NCBI GenBank assembly: GCA_002348385.1
Contig: DEBD01000045.1
Span: 1-64,000 of the forward strand
DNA: 64,000 nt
Direction: 5' to 3'
DNA from: Gammaproteobacteria bacterium UBA2965
GTDB taxonomy: Bacteria > Pseudomonadota > Gammaproteobacteria > Pseudomonadales > Azotimanducaceae
Shown: piece by piece, positions 1-8,343 of the stretch
How positions within the stretch are numbered: position 1 is the first letter of the stretch
Layout: each line of letters starts with the position of its first letter
Program-made: the position numbers and the translations under genes
The notes under the pieces: generated by a model
The model's database searches: none
The model's input: only the letters and a program-made list of their open reading frames with translations
What the model was told of the DNA's origin: nothing

Positions 1-20
1 ATTCAAGCGCCTGCGGCTCA

Positions 21-36
21 TTCAGACGGTGTTCAG
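21..36 (+). promoter_or_regulatory. TTCAG direct repeat, candidate response-regulator box
   Basis: Two TTCAG words start at 21 and 32, exactly 11 bp apart, one helical turn. Winged-helix response regulators of the OmpR/PhoP family typically bind direct repeats with this period. The site lies upstream of the PepSY/two-component genes, so autoregulation by the regulator at 471-1142 is a reasonable inference. No binding data can be drawn from sequence alone. Confidence 0.45.
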
Positions 37-43
37 TCGATGA

Positions 44-58
44 GCGCTACAGTAGCGC
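44..58. promoter_or_regulatory. 15-bp perfect palindrome upstream of the PepSY gene
   Basis: GCGCTAC and its exact reverse complement GTAGCGC flank a single A. The site sits 8 bp after the TTCAG repeats and about 110 bp before the first start codon. A second, looser inverted repeat (ATGTTC at 61-66 and GAACAT at 78-83) follows. Either could be an operator; a role is not shown. Confidence 0.35.
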
Positions 59-91
59 CTATGTTCATTGTGCTAGCGAACATCGGTTTTG

Positions 92-136
92 GGCGTACAA
101 GGCGTACAAGGCGTACAAGGAGTACAAGGAGTACAA
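92..136 (+). repeat. Five-copy 9-bp tandem repeat in the leader
   Basis: Five consecutive 9-bp units are present: three copies of GGCGTACAA followed by two of GGAGTACAA. The array lies between the putative regulatory sites and the ribosome-binding site of the PepSY gene, so it is probably in the promoter or 5' leader. Copy-number change by slippage would alter leader length in 9-bp steps. Confidence 0.85.
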
Positions 137-166
137 TAAGTGCGGTAACGCTGGAGGCTTGGTGGC

Positions 167-460
167 ATGAAAACGCGCGCCTGCGCTAAGCGCCTGATCT
201 GGTTGGTGCTTGTGCTCCCATTATATGCATTTGCTGCTTCGTCTGATTTTTTGGAACAGGCGACGAAGCCCCAACACTTGGTGGCGCCCGCGTCCATTAC
301 CCTGGAGCAGGCCGCTGACCAGGTGCGCCGGGAGACCGGTGGGCGTGTGTTGTCGGTGGCCCCCACCGAGCGTGCTGGGCGGCGTGGCTACGATGTGCGC
401 GTGCTACTTGGCGGTAAGCGTGTCAGAAAGGTGTTCGTAGACGCGCCCAAGAAGCGTTAG
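167..460 (+). CDS. Secreted PepSY-domain protein
   Basis: This 97-residue protein starts with a Sec signal peptide (basic MKTRACAKR, then a hydrophobic stretch ending AFA near residue 23). Residues about 43-92 resemble a PepSY domain: ITLEQA, an alpha helix, then beta strands ending RVRKVFVD. Small periplasmic PepSY proteins are often encoded just before PhoP/PhoQ-like pairs and may modulate sensing or protease activity. The start is ATG, with GGAGG nine bases upstream. The stop lies 10 bp before the response-regulator gene, so the three genes look like one operon. The family assignment is from pattern only. Confidence 0.8.
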   Translation: MKTRACAKRLIWLVLVLPLYAFAASSDFLEQATKPQHLVAPASITLEQAADQVRRETGGRVLSVAPTERAGRRGYDVRVLLGGKRVRKVFVDAPKKR

Positions 461-470
461 CGGCACCACC

Positions 471-1142
471 ATGCGCATACTCGTAGTAGAAGACGAACAA
501 GCGCTTGCGGATCAGCTGGTGGAATCTTTGAAGGCCGAAGGGTTCGTGGTGGACGCTGCCGCGGACGGCGAGGAAGGCCTGTACTACGGCCAAGAGTACG
601 AGTACGACGCCGCCATCGTGGACCTTGGGCTGCCGAAAGTGGACGGCATCGAGCTGATCGGCCGTCTGCGCGGCGAGGAGCGCCGCTTCCCCGTGCTTGT
701 GCTCACCGCCCGTGGGCACTGGCAGGACAAGGTGGAAGGCCTGGAAGCCGGCGCTGACGACTATCTCACCAAACCGTTCCAGATGGAGGAACTGCTGGCC
801 CGCCTCAACGCGCTGATTCGCCGGGCCGCGGGATACGCATCGCCGGTCATCACGGAAGGCGCCCTGAGCGTGGATACTGCCAAGAAAGAGGTGCGGCTGG
901 ACGACAGTCTGGTGGAACTCACCGCCTACGAATACAAGGTGCTCGAATACCTCATGCTCAATCCGAGCCGGGTAGTCTCGAAGGCTGAGCTCACCGACCG
1001 CCTGTACGACCAGGACTTCGACCGCGACAGCAACGTGATCGAGGTGTTTGTCGGTCGGCTGCGCAAAAAGCTCAACCCCGTGAATCCCATCCGCACCGTG
1101 CGTGGACAGGGCTATCGTTTTACCGCGGAAGGGCCTGCTTGA
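471..1142 (+). CDS. OmpR/PhoP-family response regulator
   Basis: The protein is a 223-residue two-domain DNA-binding response regulator. The receiver domain (1-115) has acidic residues E8 and D9, phosphoacceptor D51 in the context IVDLGLP, T79 and K101 in TKPF. The C-terminal winged helix (about 125-220) carries the typical ending VRGQGYRF. It should be phosphorylated by the kinase encoded next, whose TTG start overlaps its stop codon in TTGA. The closest well-known relatives are PhoP- and QseB-like regulators, and the cognate signal cannot be read from the sequence. No strong ribosome-binding site precedes the ATG, suggesting coupling to the PepSY gene. Confidence 0.92.
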   Translation: MRILVVEDEQALADQLVESLKAEGFVVDAAADGEEGLYYGQEYEYDAAIVDLGLPKVDGIELIGRLRGEERRFPVLVLTARGHWQDKVEGLEAGADDYLTKPFQMEELLARLNALIRRAAGYASPVITEGALSVDTAKKEVRLDDSLVELTAYEYKVLEYLMLNPSRVVSKAELTDRLYDQDFDRDSNVIEVFVGRLRKKLNPVNPIRTVRGQGYRFTAEGPA

Positions 1143-2464
1143 AGGCGGGAATTCAGGCCCGCCTGCTGTTCACTACGGTCCTTGTGCTCGGCACGTCGCT
1201 GTCGTTAGCAGGTGTGGTGCTGGATCGCTCGTTTCAGGCGAGTGTCATCGCCGGCGCGGAGGATCAGCTGCGTCTGGTGATCTACTCCCTCATGGGCGCG
1301 CTGGACGAGGTGGCTGACGAGGTTCGCTTCTCCGCAGAGCTGCCTGAGCCGCGTCTGAATCAGCCGGAGAGTGGGCTCTACGCGATGCTGGAGTCGCGCA
1401 ACGGCGAGACCTGGCGTTCGCCTTCGGTGGTGACAACGGGGGTGGAGTTCCCGGCCGACGAATTGCCGCTGAGCGCTGGCGAGTTCCGCTTCGAGCCCGC
1501 TCAGCAGGGCTCTGTGCTGCGCTACTTCCTCAGTTATGCGGTGATCTGGGAAGATGCCGACGAGGTGCTGGTGACCTTTCGCGTCGCTACGGATCAAGCT
1601 CCATTTCGTGTCGCCATCGATGGATTCAGGCGCAATCTTTACTTGGGGCTGGGTGCGGTCACGGTGCTTTTCGTCGTGGCGCAGTTCCTGGCCGTTCGCT
1701 GGGGCCTCTATCCGCTGCGTACCATGGCGGAGGAAGTTCGCGAGATGGAGGAGGGCCGGCGCGAGCAGCTCTCCGACCGGTACCCTTCCGAGCTGCATGG
1801 CCTGGCTCAGAATCTGGACCGGTTCGTTGCTCACGAGCAGCGTAACCGTGCCCGCTACCGCAAGGCCATGGAGGACCTTGCGCACGGTCTCAAGACGCCA
1901 TTGGCGGTCATCCGCAACGCGCTGCCCACGAACAAGTCGCTGCTGCGCGAGCAGCTCGATCGGATTGAAAGCTCAGTGACCTACCAGCTCTCCCGCGCGT
2001 CGGTCACCGGTCCGGTGGTGGTGGGGCGCGTGGTCAACCTGACCAGCCTACTGCACCGTCTGGTGCGGGCGCTGCAGAGCGCCTATGTGGAGCGGGACAT
2101 CCAGGTGGCTCAGCAGCTGCCGGAGTCGCTGTCGGCCCTGGGCGACGAGCGCGACTTCATGGAAATCTTCGGCAACCTGCTGGAGAACGCATTTAAATAC
2201 ACCAATCGCCATGTTCGTATCAGTGCGGCGCGGGGTTCGCTGGTGGGCGTGGTCATCGAGGACGATGGGCCCGGTATCGAACCGGAGCTGCGTGACATCG
2301 TCATGCGCCGGGGGGCGCGCGCAGACCAGGTGGAATCCGGCCAGGGGATCGGGCTGTCTGTGGTGGCGGAGCTGGTTGAGTTGTATAGCGGTGAGCTGGT
2401 AATTGACGACAGCGATCTTGGGGGCGCCAGGGTCTGCGTAAGGTTGCCCGCCCGGGGGGGCTGA
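1139..2464 (+). CDS. PhoQ-like sensor histidine kinase
   Basis: This is a 441-residue membrane kinase. A transmembrane helix at about 9-27 and a second at about 167-187 bracket a periplasmic sensor of roughly 140 residues rich in Glu and Asp. A HAMP-like linker is followed by the phosphoacceptor His249 in AHGLKTPL, the N box at LLENAFKY (N350), the G1 box EDDGPGI (374-380) and GQGIGL (401-406). The TTG start overlaps the regulator's stop (TTGA), and no better start exists in frame. The acidic sensor would fit divalent-cation or cationic-peptide sensing as in PhoQ, but that is inference. Confidence 0.9.
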   Translation: MKAGIQARLLFTTVLVLGTSLSLAGVVLDRSFQASVIAGAEDQLRLVIYSLMGALDEVADEVRFSAELPEPRLNQPESGLYAMLESRNGETWRSPSVVTTGVEFPADELPLSAGEFRFEPAQQGSVLRYFLSYAVIWEDADEVLVTFRVATDQAPFRVAIDGFRRNLYLGLGAVTVLFVVAQFLAVRWGLYPLRTMAEEVREMEEGRREQLSDRYPSELHGLAQNLDRFVAHEQRNRARYRKAMEDLAHGLKTPLAVIRNALPTNKSLLREQLDRIESSVTYQLSRASVTGPVVVGRVVNLTSLLHRLVRALQSAYVERDIQVAQQLPESLSALGDERDFMEIFGNLLENAFKYTNRHVRISAARGSLVGVVIEDDGPGIEPELRDIVMRRGARADQVESGQGIGLSVVAELVELYSGELVIDDSDLGGARVCVRLPARGG

Positions 2465-2484
2465 GCGCCGGCGCGCTGGCTCAG
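2461..2484. terminator. Possible bidirectional hairpin between convergent genes
   Basis: CTGAGC and GCTCAG form a 6-bp stem around a GC-rich 12-base loop that can pair further. It covers the stop codons of the kinase and of the convergent DUF349 gene. There is no T tract, so intrinsic termination is only a possibility. Confidence 0.3.
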
Positions 2485-5288
2485 CTGGGACTCGGGTTGT
2501 TGAGCGCGTGCTCCAGCGCGGCGAACAGGCGTGCGCGCAGCTCGTCGCAGCGTGGGCGCGCCTCGGCGTCCTCGGCGCCCCAGCACTTGGGGCCCAGGGC
2601 GCACCAGGCTTCAGCCAGATCCAGAGGGTCAGGCGGCGCTTGTCTTTGGCCCATTCCTGCATTGAGCTGATCTACCTGCAATTTCAGCCGCAGCGCCTGG
2701 TCGTCATGGGGTGATTCCACCCCCGCCAGTATCTCTGCCGCTACGGCTTGTTCGGTCAGCTCCTCCAGGCGTGGCGCTTGCCCGGGATCTTTGAGGCGCG
2801 CTTCGAAGCAGGGCGCCGGCGCCTCGAGTTCGTTGCTGCCGCCAGCTTGCTTTGAACATTCGAACTCACAGACGGCGGCGTCCCAGTTTTTGAGGGACTG
2901 TAGGCGCTTCACTCGTTGGGCCTGGGCTTGCTCGCGCAGCAGCGCTTCGTAGCGCGTCAGCAGTTCGTCGAGCGTGCGGCGCGCAGACTCCAGACGCTTT
3001 TGTGGAATACCGCGGAGCTCGGCAAAACGGCGTTTAGCCTCGCGTGTGAAACTGCGCTCGGCGGTTTCTGGTGTGGCCCTGTCTACGCTGCTTTTCAGCT
3101 CTATCAGCAAGGCGTCGGCTTGGGCCATGGCCTGCTTCAACTCGGCGTTGGTCTTGTCGCGAAGGGTATCGCGCTCGGCAAATACCGCATCACACGCCCG
3201 TCGAAACGCTCCCCACAGGTTCTGGTCGGGCTTGCGCGGCGTAATGCCCACGGCTTTCCAGCGCGTCTGTAATTCCTTGGCTTGCTCAATTTTTTCGTCT
3301 ATGGGCAGGTCCTGCTCGACCAGATCCTCGGCTTCACGCACGATTTCCTGCTTGGTTTGCAGGTTGGCGTCCCAGGCGCTTTTCACATGACCGTGGAGCT
3401 TGCCCTGCAGTGATTCGAACTCTTCTTCCAGCGCTTTGCCCGCCTTGCGGTCCACCGGATGGTAGGCGCGCCACTCGCTGCGGGCGGCGCGCAGAATATT
3501 CTGCGCTGCCTGCATGTCTGCCGTTGTCCAATCGGTGGAGTCCAAGTAGGTGCGCAGCTGCTCGCAGATCAGCTGGCGACTCGCCAGGTTGGCTTTGCGC
3601 ACTTCTGCTTGCTCGGCAAAGTAGGTGCGGCACGGCTCGAATGCCTGCTCGGCAAGCTCGTTGAACTGTGCTGCCAGCTGGCGGTCCTGGTGTTTGCTGG
3701 CCGGCCCCAGCTGATTCCACTCGCGCCGTAACTGCTTGATCAGCTCGGCCTGGTCGGGAGGGCTCAGCGGCGATTCGGTCGCCTCCCGCATGCGCGCGCA
3801 GAGTGATTCCCGCTTCGGGGAGGTGGCATAGGTTTGCCAGTCTCGCAGCTCGGCGAACTTTGCGGCCTGCTGGTTCAGCGACGCGTTGAGTTTGGCGTTG
3901 GATCGGGGCGGCAGAGCCTGGATCATGCGGCGGGCACTGGTAAGGGTGCGCGACGCGTCGTTGGTGTTGCCAGCTTCCACCTGATCGGCGAGTTCAGATA
4001 CCAGCTGCTCGGCCTGGCGCCTGATTTGCGTTGCATGTGCGGACAGACGCTCCAGATCGGCCGCCATGGCGGCGGTGGCTTGGCGTACTGCCTGGTAAGC
4101 GGCGGACGGTGCTGCCCATTCCGGCCAGGCAATCCTGGCAATGGTGCCAGTCAGGCGCGACGCCAGGCGTTGTCGCTCGGGTTGCTGGTCCCATAGGGCT
4201 GCCAGGGCGTCTGGTTCGTCGGGCAGCTGCTCGGGCAGCGGTGCAAACTCTGGGAGCTCGCAGGCCTCCGCCAGGGTTGCTGCGGCGGCATATTCCTGGA
4301 ATCGGTGGCTCACCGTCTCGAAAACCCGGTGGGACTCGGCGCTGGGCTGGCGATGATCAGCTGCCTGCAGCCACGCGTCGGTAAGCGTTTGCCGTTGCGA
4401 CGTAAGGCCGCTGATGGGCTCGCCACGTTGCATGCTCTGCTCCAGGGCCTGAAACTGGGCGACCAGCGGCTCGAACGGGTCCGGCGAGGTCTCTGCCTCC
4501 GGCTCGGGCTCGGGAGTCTGCGCCGGGAGTGGCGGCAGCTCGGCGATACGTTTTTCGAGTGCGCTGTCGTCTTCACGGGGAGGCTCCCCCTCTGACTGCA
4601 GCGCCTGGCGATTCGTGCGCAGCGCTTCCTGGGCGATGCCGAGCTCGTGGCGCAGGGCAATCAGGCGTTGGACGTTGTCTGTCTCGCGATCCAGGGCTGC
4701 CACCAGTTCTTCCAGGCGCGCCCGGGCCAGCTCGGCGCTCTGGTGGGCTTGCTTGATCCGCTCCAGCGCGCTGCGCGCGTGGCGGTTGAGCGACTTGTCA
4801 TGGTGGCGGCTTGCACGTTCCAGAAGGCCCAGTGCGTGAGAGCCCCGAACCATGCTTTTCACCCTTTCGCGCAGCTCGCCGCGTGTGCTCATGCACAAGC
4901 TCACCAGCTGCTCGGAATCCTGCACCTGCTGAAGCGTGTTGGTGGCCTCGGCAATATCCAGCTTCGGCAGCAGGTGCAGCAGCACCTTGGGGTGCATTCG
5001 CAGCGGGTGGTGATCTTGGTTTGCAGCGAGAAGCTCGGCAACGCGAGCGGCGCCGAGCTCGGCGCTGGGATTGTCGCCCAACAACTCCGCCAGCTGCGCC
5101 GGGTCGTCGATCTTCGCGATGCAGGCCGCTCGCACGCCGGGGTCGTTGTCCGTGGCGGCCAACTTGAGCAGAGTATTGCTCAGCTCACGTGCGCGCTCGG
5201 CTGACAGGGACTCCGCGGCCCGGCGCCGGGCCGCGGGGTCGGCGGCCTGCAGCTGTCGGTCCTTGTTTTTTCGCAGCCGGGATAGCAT
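2481..5288 (-). CDS. Large DUF349 coiled-coil protein
   Basis: This 935-residue protein is Ala-, Glu-, Arg- and Leu-rich. The N-terminal ~150 residues resemble HEAT-like helical pairs (a repeated DNDPGVRAACIAKI-type pattern). The rest is long amphipathic helix with several DUF349 repeats, recognisable by W-x2-G patterns such as RWKAVG and EWNQLGP. DUF349 proteins are widespread in Gammaproteobacteria and poorly characterised. The ATG start at 5288 follows the CDGSH gene by 15 bp, so it is the last gene of an operon with it and the enoyl-CoA hydratase. A cytoplasmic location is expected, as no signal peptide or membrane segment is seen. Confidence 0.85.
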   Translation of the reverse strand: MLSRLRKNKDRQLQAADPAARRRAAESLSAERARELSNTLLKLAATDNDPGVRAACIAKIDDPAQLAELLGDNPSAELGAARVAELLAANQDHHPLRMHPKVLLHLLPKLDIAEATNTLQQVQDSEQLVSLCMSTRGELRERVKSMVRGSHALGLLERASRHHDKSLNRHARSALERIKQAHQSAELARARLEELVAALDRETDNVQRLIALRHELGIAQEALRTNRQALQSEGEPPREDDSALEKRIAELPPLPAQTPEPEPEAETSPDPFEPLVAQFQALEQSMQRGEPISGLTSQRQTLTDAWLQAADHRQPSAESHRVFETVSHRFQEYAAAATLAEACELPEFAPLPEQLPDEPDALAALWDQQPERQRLASRLTGTIARIAWPEWAAPSAAYQAVRQATAAMAADLERLSAHATQIRRQAEQLVSELADQVEAGNTNDASRTLTSARRMIQALPPRSNAKLNASLNQQAAKFAELRDWQTYATSPKRESLCARMREATESPLSPPDQAELIKQLRREWNQLGPASKHQDRQLAAQFNELAEQAFEPCRTYFAEQAEVRKANLASRQLICEQLRTYLDSTDWTTADMQAAQNILRAARSEWRAYHPVDRKAGKALEEEFESLQGKLHGHVKSAWDANLQTKQEIVREAEDLVEQDLPIDEKIEQAKELQTRWKAVGITPRKPDQNLWGAFRRACDAVFAERDTLRDKTNAELKQAMAQADALLIELKSSVDRATPETAERSFTREAKRRFAELRGIPQKRLESARRTLDELLTRYEALLREQAQAQRVKRLQSLKNWDAAVCEFECSKQAGGSNELEAPAPCFEARLKDPGQAPRLEELTEQAVAAEILAGVESPHDDQALRLKLQVDQLNAGMGQRQAPPDPLDLAEAWCALGPKCWGAEDAEARPRCDELRARLFAALEHALNNPSPS

Positions 5289-5303
5289 GGTGCCGCGCCG
5301 GCA

Positions 5304-5543
5304 TCACAGTTTGGCGTGGGAGCCGTCGCAAAGCGGTACCCCGTCGGTGTGCTTGCAGCCGCAAAAATACAGGGTCTTATCTTCCTCTGCCTCGTAGGCG
5401 AAAGGCGTGAAGTCGGTGTCCTGATGGGATCCGTCGCAGAAAGGCTGATTGCCGCTCTTGCCGCAGGCGCACCAGAAATATTTCTTTCCGGACTCCACGT
5501 CTACGGGGTACGGGGCTTTCTGGGGGATTTCCGGGGTGCTCAT
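5304..5543 (-). CDS. CDGSH iron-sulfur domain protein
   Basis: A 79-residue protein with two CDGSH-type [2Fe-2S] motifs. The first ligands are C25, C27, C36 and H40, and the second are C61, C63, C72 and H76, each ending CDGSH. Tandem mini-CDGSH proteins are small soluble electron-transfer or redox-sensing proteins. The start is set by an ATG preceded by a strong GGAGG. It lies 10 bp downstream of the enoyl-CoA hydratase and just ahead of the DUF349 gene. All ligands are intact. Confidence 0.92.
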   Translation of the reverse strand: MSTPEIPQKAPYPVDVESGKKYFWCACGKSGNQPFCDGSHQDTDFTPFAYEAEEDKTLYFCGCKHTDGVPLCDGSHAKL

Positions 5544-5553
5544 GATTGCCTCC

Positions 5554-6411
5554 TCAAGCAAACTTTCGTTCTTCCCACCATGGGAAGAACTCGGGCATAT
5601 CCTTGCTGACTTTGCCAGGAAAGTCGGCCGGCCGCTTCTCCAGGAACGATTCCACACCTTCTTTGGCATCCGCGGAGCGTCCCAGGTAGTAGATGCCTCG
5701 AGAGTCGATATTGTGGGCGTCCATGGGATGGTCTGCACTCAGCATCCGCCACATCATGTGTCTGATTAGAGTCACCGAAATGGCAGAAGTTTCGTCGGTC
5801 AGCTCTCGTGCCAGACCGCGCGCGACGCTGAGCAACTCATCCTTATTGTGCAGGCTGCGCACCAGGCCGCCGGCCAGCGCTTCTTGTGCGGGAAATACCC
5901 GGCCGCTATAGCACCACTCCAGCGCCTGGCTGACGCCTACGATGCGCGGAAGGAAATAGCTGGAGCAGGCCTCTGGCACGATGCCACGGCGGGCGAACAC
6001 GAAGCCGATGCGAGCCACGTCGGCGGCGATGCGGATATCCATGCCCAGCGTCATGGTGATCCCCACGCCCACTGCGGGCCCGTTGATGGCCGCGATGATG
6101 GGCTTGTTCAGATCGTGAATGCGCAGTGATACCCTGCCGCCTCCGTCGGGCTGTAGGCCGTCGGGCCGGTCCTCGCGGTTGTCGGCGTTGAAGGTATCTC
6201 CGCCGGCCTCCAGGTCTGCACCGGCACAGAAAGCGCGCCCGGCGCCGGTGACGATGATGGCTTTCACCTCGTCGTCTGCGTCCGCGGCATCGAACGCATC
6301 TATCATCTCGCTCTGCATGACGCGGTTGAACGCATTCAGCCGTTCGGGCCGGTTCAGTGTCAGCGTGAGAATGCCGTCTTCGACCTCATAGGTGATGGTT
6401 TCGTAGCTCAT
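5554..6411 (-). CDS. Enoyl-CoA hydratase/isomerase (crotonase family)
   Basis: The 285-residue protein has the crotonase fold signatures: oxyanion-hole segment GAGRAFCAGAD near residues 56-66, the second oxyanion element around INGPAVGVG, and a catalytic-type glutamate in GIVPEACSSYFLPR. Crotonases hydrate or isomerise acyl-CoAs in beta-oxidation and related pathways; substrate cannot be assigned. The ATG start has only a weak Shine-Dalgarno. The acyl-CoA dehydrogenase at 7213-8343 points the other way, with a methyltransferase gene between, so a shared acyl-CoA role is plausible but not shown. Confidence 0.9.
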   Translation of the reverse strand: MSYETITYEVEDGILTLTLNRPERLNAFNRVMQSEMIDAFDAADADDEVKAIIVTGAGRAFCAGADLEAGGDTFNADNREDRPDGLQPDGGGRVSLRIHDLNKPIIAAINGPAVGVGITMTLGMDIRIAADVARIGFVFARRGIVPEACSSYFLPRIVGVSQALEWCYSGRVFPAQEALAGGLVRSLHNKDELLSVARGLARELTDETSAISVTLIRHMMWRMLSADHPMDAHNIDSRGIYYLGRSADAKEGVESFLEKRPADFPGKVSKDMPEFFPWWEERKFA

Positions 6412-6496
6412 CGTCGTTAGTGTCCCCCATGACTCGAAGCAGCATGTTGCCTAGTTCGGGTGGCTTTTTCTATGGCTGGCGCCGACGGCGCAGGTG

Positions 6497-7126
6497 CTAC
6501 GAAGCTGTGTCTTGTGTCGATTTCTCCCCTAGCACCAGCCACAACGGGTCTGCGTTGTCGGGAGATCGATCTACGAACCGCACCGAGCCGAATCCTGCCC
6601 GGGAGAGGTAGGTGCTGACCAGTCGCACTCGCTGCGCCGGCTGCAAGCGATGGAAAGCGGCGATGGCCTTGGTTGGAAACAGCCGGTGCGACATTGCGAT
6701 GCAGATTGCTCCGTCATCCCGCAGCACCCGCGCAGCCTCGGCGAGCACTTCCACGGGTCTGGTCAGGTACTGTATCGACACGGCGATGAGCGCCCTGTCG
6801 AAGCTGCCGCTCTCGAAGGGTAACTCGGGCTTGGTATTGAGGTCGTGCACGCAATGCTCGTCGGCGCGCGGGTTAGCCGACAGCTCCGCCTCGTTCATGC
6901 CCAGTGCGGCCACGCGCGCGTACTCCACATCGCCAGGCAGGTGCGATACCCAGGAAGACATGAGGTCGAGCACATCGCTGCCAGATGGCACGAACTCACG
7001 ATAAAAATCGGTCAGCGCGGCGATGGTGGCGTCGTCGATGTGATTGACGAAGCGGGGCTCTCGATAGAACTCGGCGTCGGGCGCTTCGTCCATTCGAGCG
7101 AACATCTGCGGAGGGAAATCGTCCAT
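6497..7126 (-). CDS. Class I SAM-dependent methyltransferase-like protein
   Basis: The 209-residue protein has a Rossmann methyltransferase layout: motif I at VLDLMSSW (about 52-59), an acidic post-II region, FDRALIAVS as motif IV (about 109-117) and VLRDDG as a post-motif loop. Motif I has DLMSS where most class I enzymes have D-x-G-x-G, a form I associate with a small subgroup of uncharacterised methyltransferases. Substrate is unknown. It lies 85 bp upstream of the enoyl-CoA hydratase on the same strand and may be co-transcribed. Confidence 0.7.
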   Translation of the reverse strand: MDDFPPQMFARMDEAPDAEFYREPRFVNHIDDATIAALTDFYREFVPSGSDVLDLMSSWVSHLPGDVEYARVAALGMNEAELSANPRADEHCVHDLNTKPELPFESGSFDRALIAVSIQYLTRPVEVLAEAARVLRDDGAICIAMSHRLFPTKAIAAFHRLQPAQRVRLVSTYLSRAGFGSVRFVDRSPDNADPLWLVLGEKSTQDTAS

Positions 7127-7212
7127 TACGTCGTGAGCGCTCTGCCACCATATTGGAGTCGTGGACGAGTTAGCATACCATTCGGCGTCTCTTCTCCCGG
7201 TAGCAGAAAATC

Positions 7213-8343
7213 ATGGATTTTTCCTTCTCCGAAGAACAGACGTTGCTGCAGGACAGCATCGAGAAATTCATTCAGAACGACTACTCCTTCGAGCGTCGGC
7301 AAGCGATCGTTCAGGAAGAGGCTGGCTTCTCTCGGGACAACTGGCGCGCGTTCGCGGAGCTGGGCTGGTTCGGGGTTCCGTTTTCCGAGGCAGACGGCGG
7401 CTTTGGCGGCACTGCCATCGAATCCATGATCATGTGCGAGCAGTTCGGCAAGGGACTGGTGGTAGAGCCGTTCCTGGCCACGGTAGTGCTTGCCGGGGGG
7501 GCGCTAAAAATCGCTGGAAACGCCGCGCAGAAACAACAATATCTGGCCAGCGTCATCGATGGGTCCCTGCAGGGCGCGTTGGCGTTCGCTGAGCCCCAGG
7601 GCCGATTCAATCTGGCCGATCTGACCACCACCGCGACTCAATCCGATTCGGGTTACGTGCTCAATGGCTACAAGGCCGTGGTGCTGAATGGCCCCGCCGC
7701 TGACTTTCTGGTGGTTTCCGCACGGACCTCCGGCGCCCAGCGAGATGCTGATGGCGTGTCGTTGTTCATCGTGCCGGCGGACGCGCCGGGTATCAGCCGC
7801 CGGGATTATCCCACGGTGGATGCATTCAGCGCCTCGGAGATCACGTTTTCAGACGTGGCGCTTGACGCCGACGCGCTGCTGGGCGAGCTGGGCAACGGGT
7901 TGCCCGTCATCGAGCAGGTGGTGGATGAAGGCATTCTCGCGGTGGGATCCGAAGCCGTTGGTTGCATGGAGGTGCTATACAAAGACACGGTGGAGTACTG
8001 CAAGACCCGCGAGCAGTTCGGACAGCCAATCGGCAAGTTTCAGGTGCTTCAGCATCGCATGGTGGATATGTTCATGGAGCACGAACAGGCCAAGTCGCTC
8101 ATGTTCATGGCTGCCATGCGCATGGATGAAGGTTACGGGGAGCAGGCTAAGAAGGCAGTGTCTGCGTTCAAGGTGCAGGTGGGCAAGTCCGGCCGTTTCG
8201 TGGGTCAGAACGCCATTCAGCTGCACGGCGGGATGGGGATGACGGAAGAGCTGAACATAGGCCACTACTTCAAGCGGCTGACCATGATCGATACCCTGTT
8301 CGGCAACGTGGATTTCCACCTGAAGCGATTCGGCGAACTATAG
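7213..8343 (+). CDS. Acyl-CoA dehydrogenase
   Basis: This 376-residue protein has the full acyl-CoA dehydrogenase layout: N-terminal helical domain (MDFSFSEEQ), FAD-contacting LAFAEP region near residue 119, central beta domain, and C-terminal helices with CKTREQFGQPIG and QLHGGMGMTEE. It should oxidise an acyl-CoA to the 2-enoyl-CoA, passing electrons to ETF. The start is ATG at 7213, with no clear upstream alternative. The following hydrolase gene begins at the base right after this stop, so the two are translationally linked. Chain-length specificity cannot be read here. Confidence 0.92.
   Translation: MDFSFSEEQTLLQDSIEKFIQNDYSFERRQAIVQEEAGFSRDNWRAFAELGWFGVPFSEADGGFGGTAIESMIMCEQFGKGLVVEPFLATVVLAGGALKIAGNAAQKQQYLASVIDGSLQGALAFAEPQGRFNLADLTTTATQSDSGYVLNGYKAVVLNGPAADFLVVSARTSGAQRDADGVSLFIVPADAPGISRRDYPTVDAFSASEITFSDVALDADALLGELGNGLPVIEQVVDEGILAVGSEAVGCMEVLYKDTVEYCKTREQFGQPIGKFQVLQHRMVDMFMEHEQAKSLMFMAAMRMDEGYGEQAKKAVSAFKVQVGKSGRFVGQNAIQLHGGMGMTEELNIGHYFKRLTMIDTLFGNVDFHLKRFGEL

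Noticed and set aside
73..366. Minus-strand frame with a Cys-Thr-Pro repeat
   Set aside because: The repeats are the translation of the 9-bp tandem repeat; the frame opposes the PepSY gene and lacks features.
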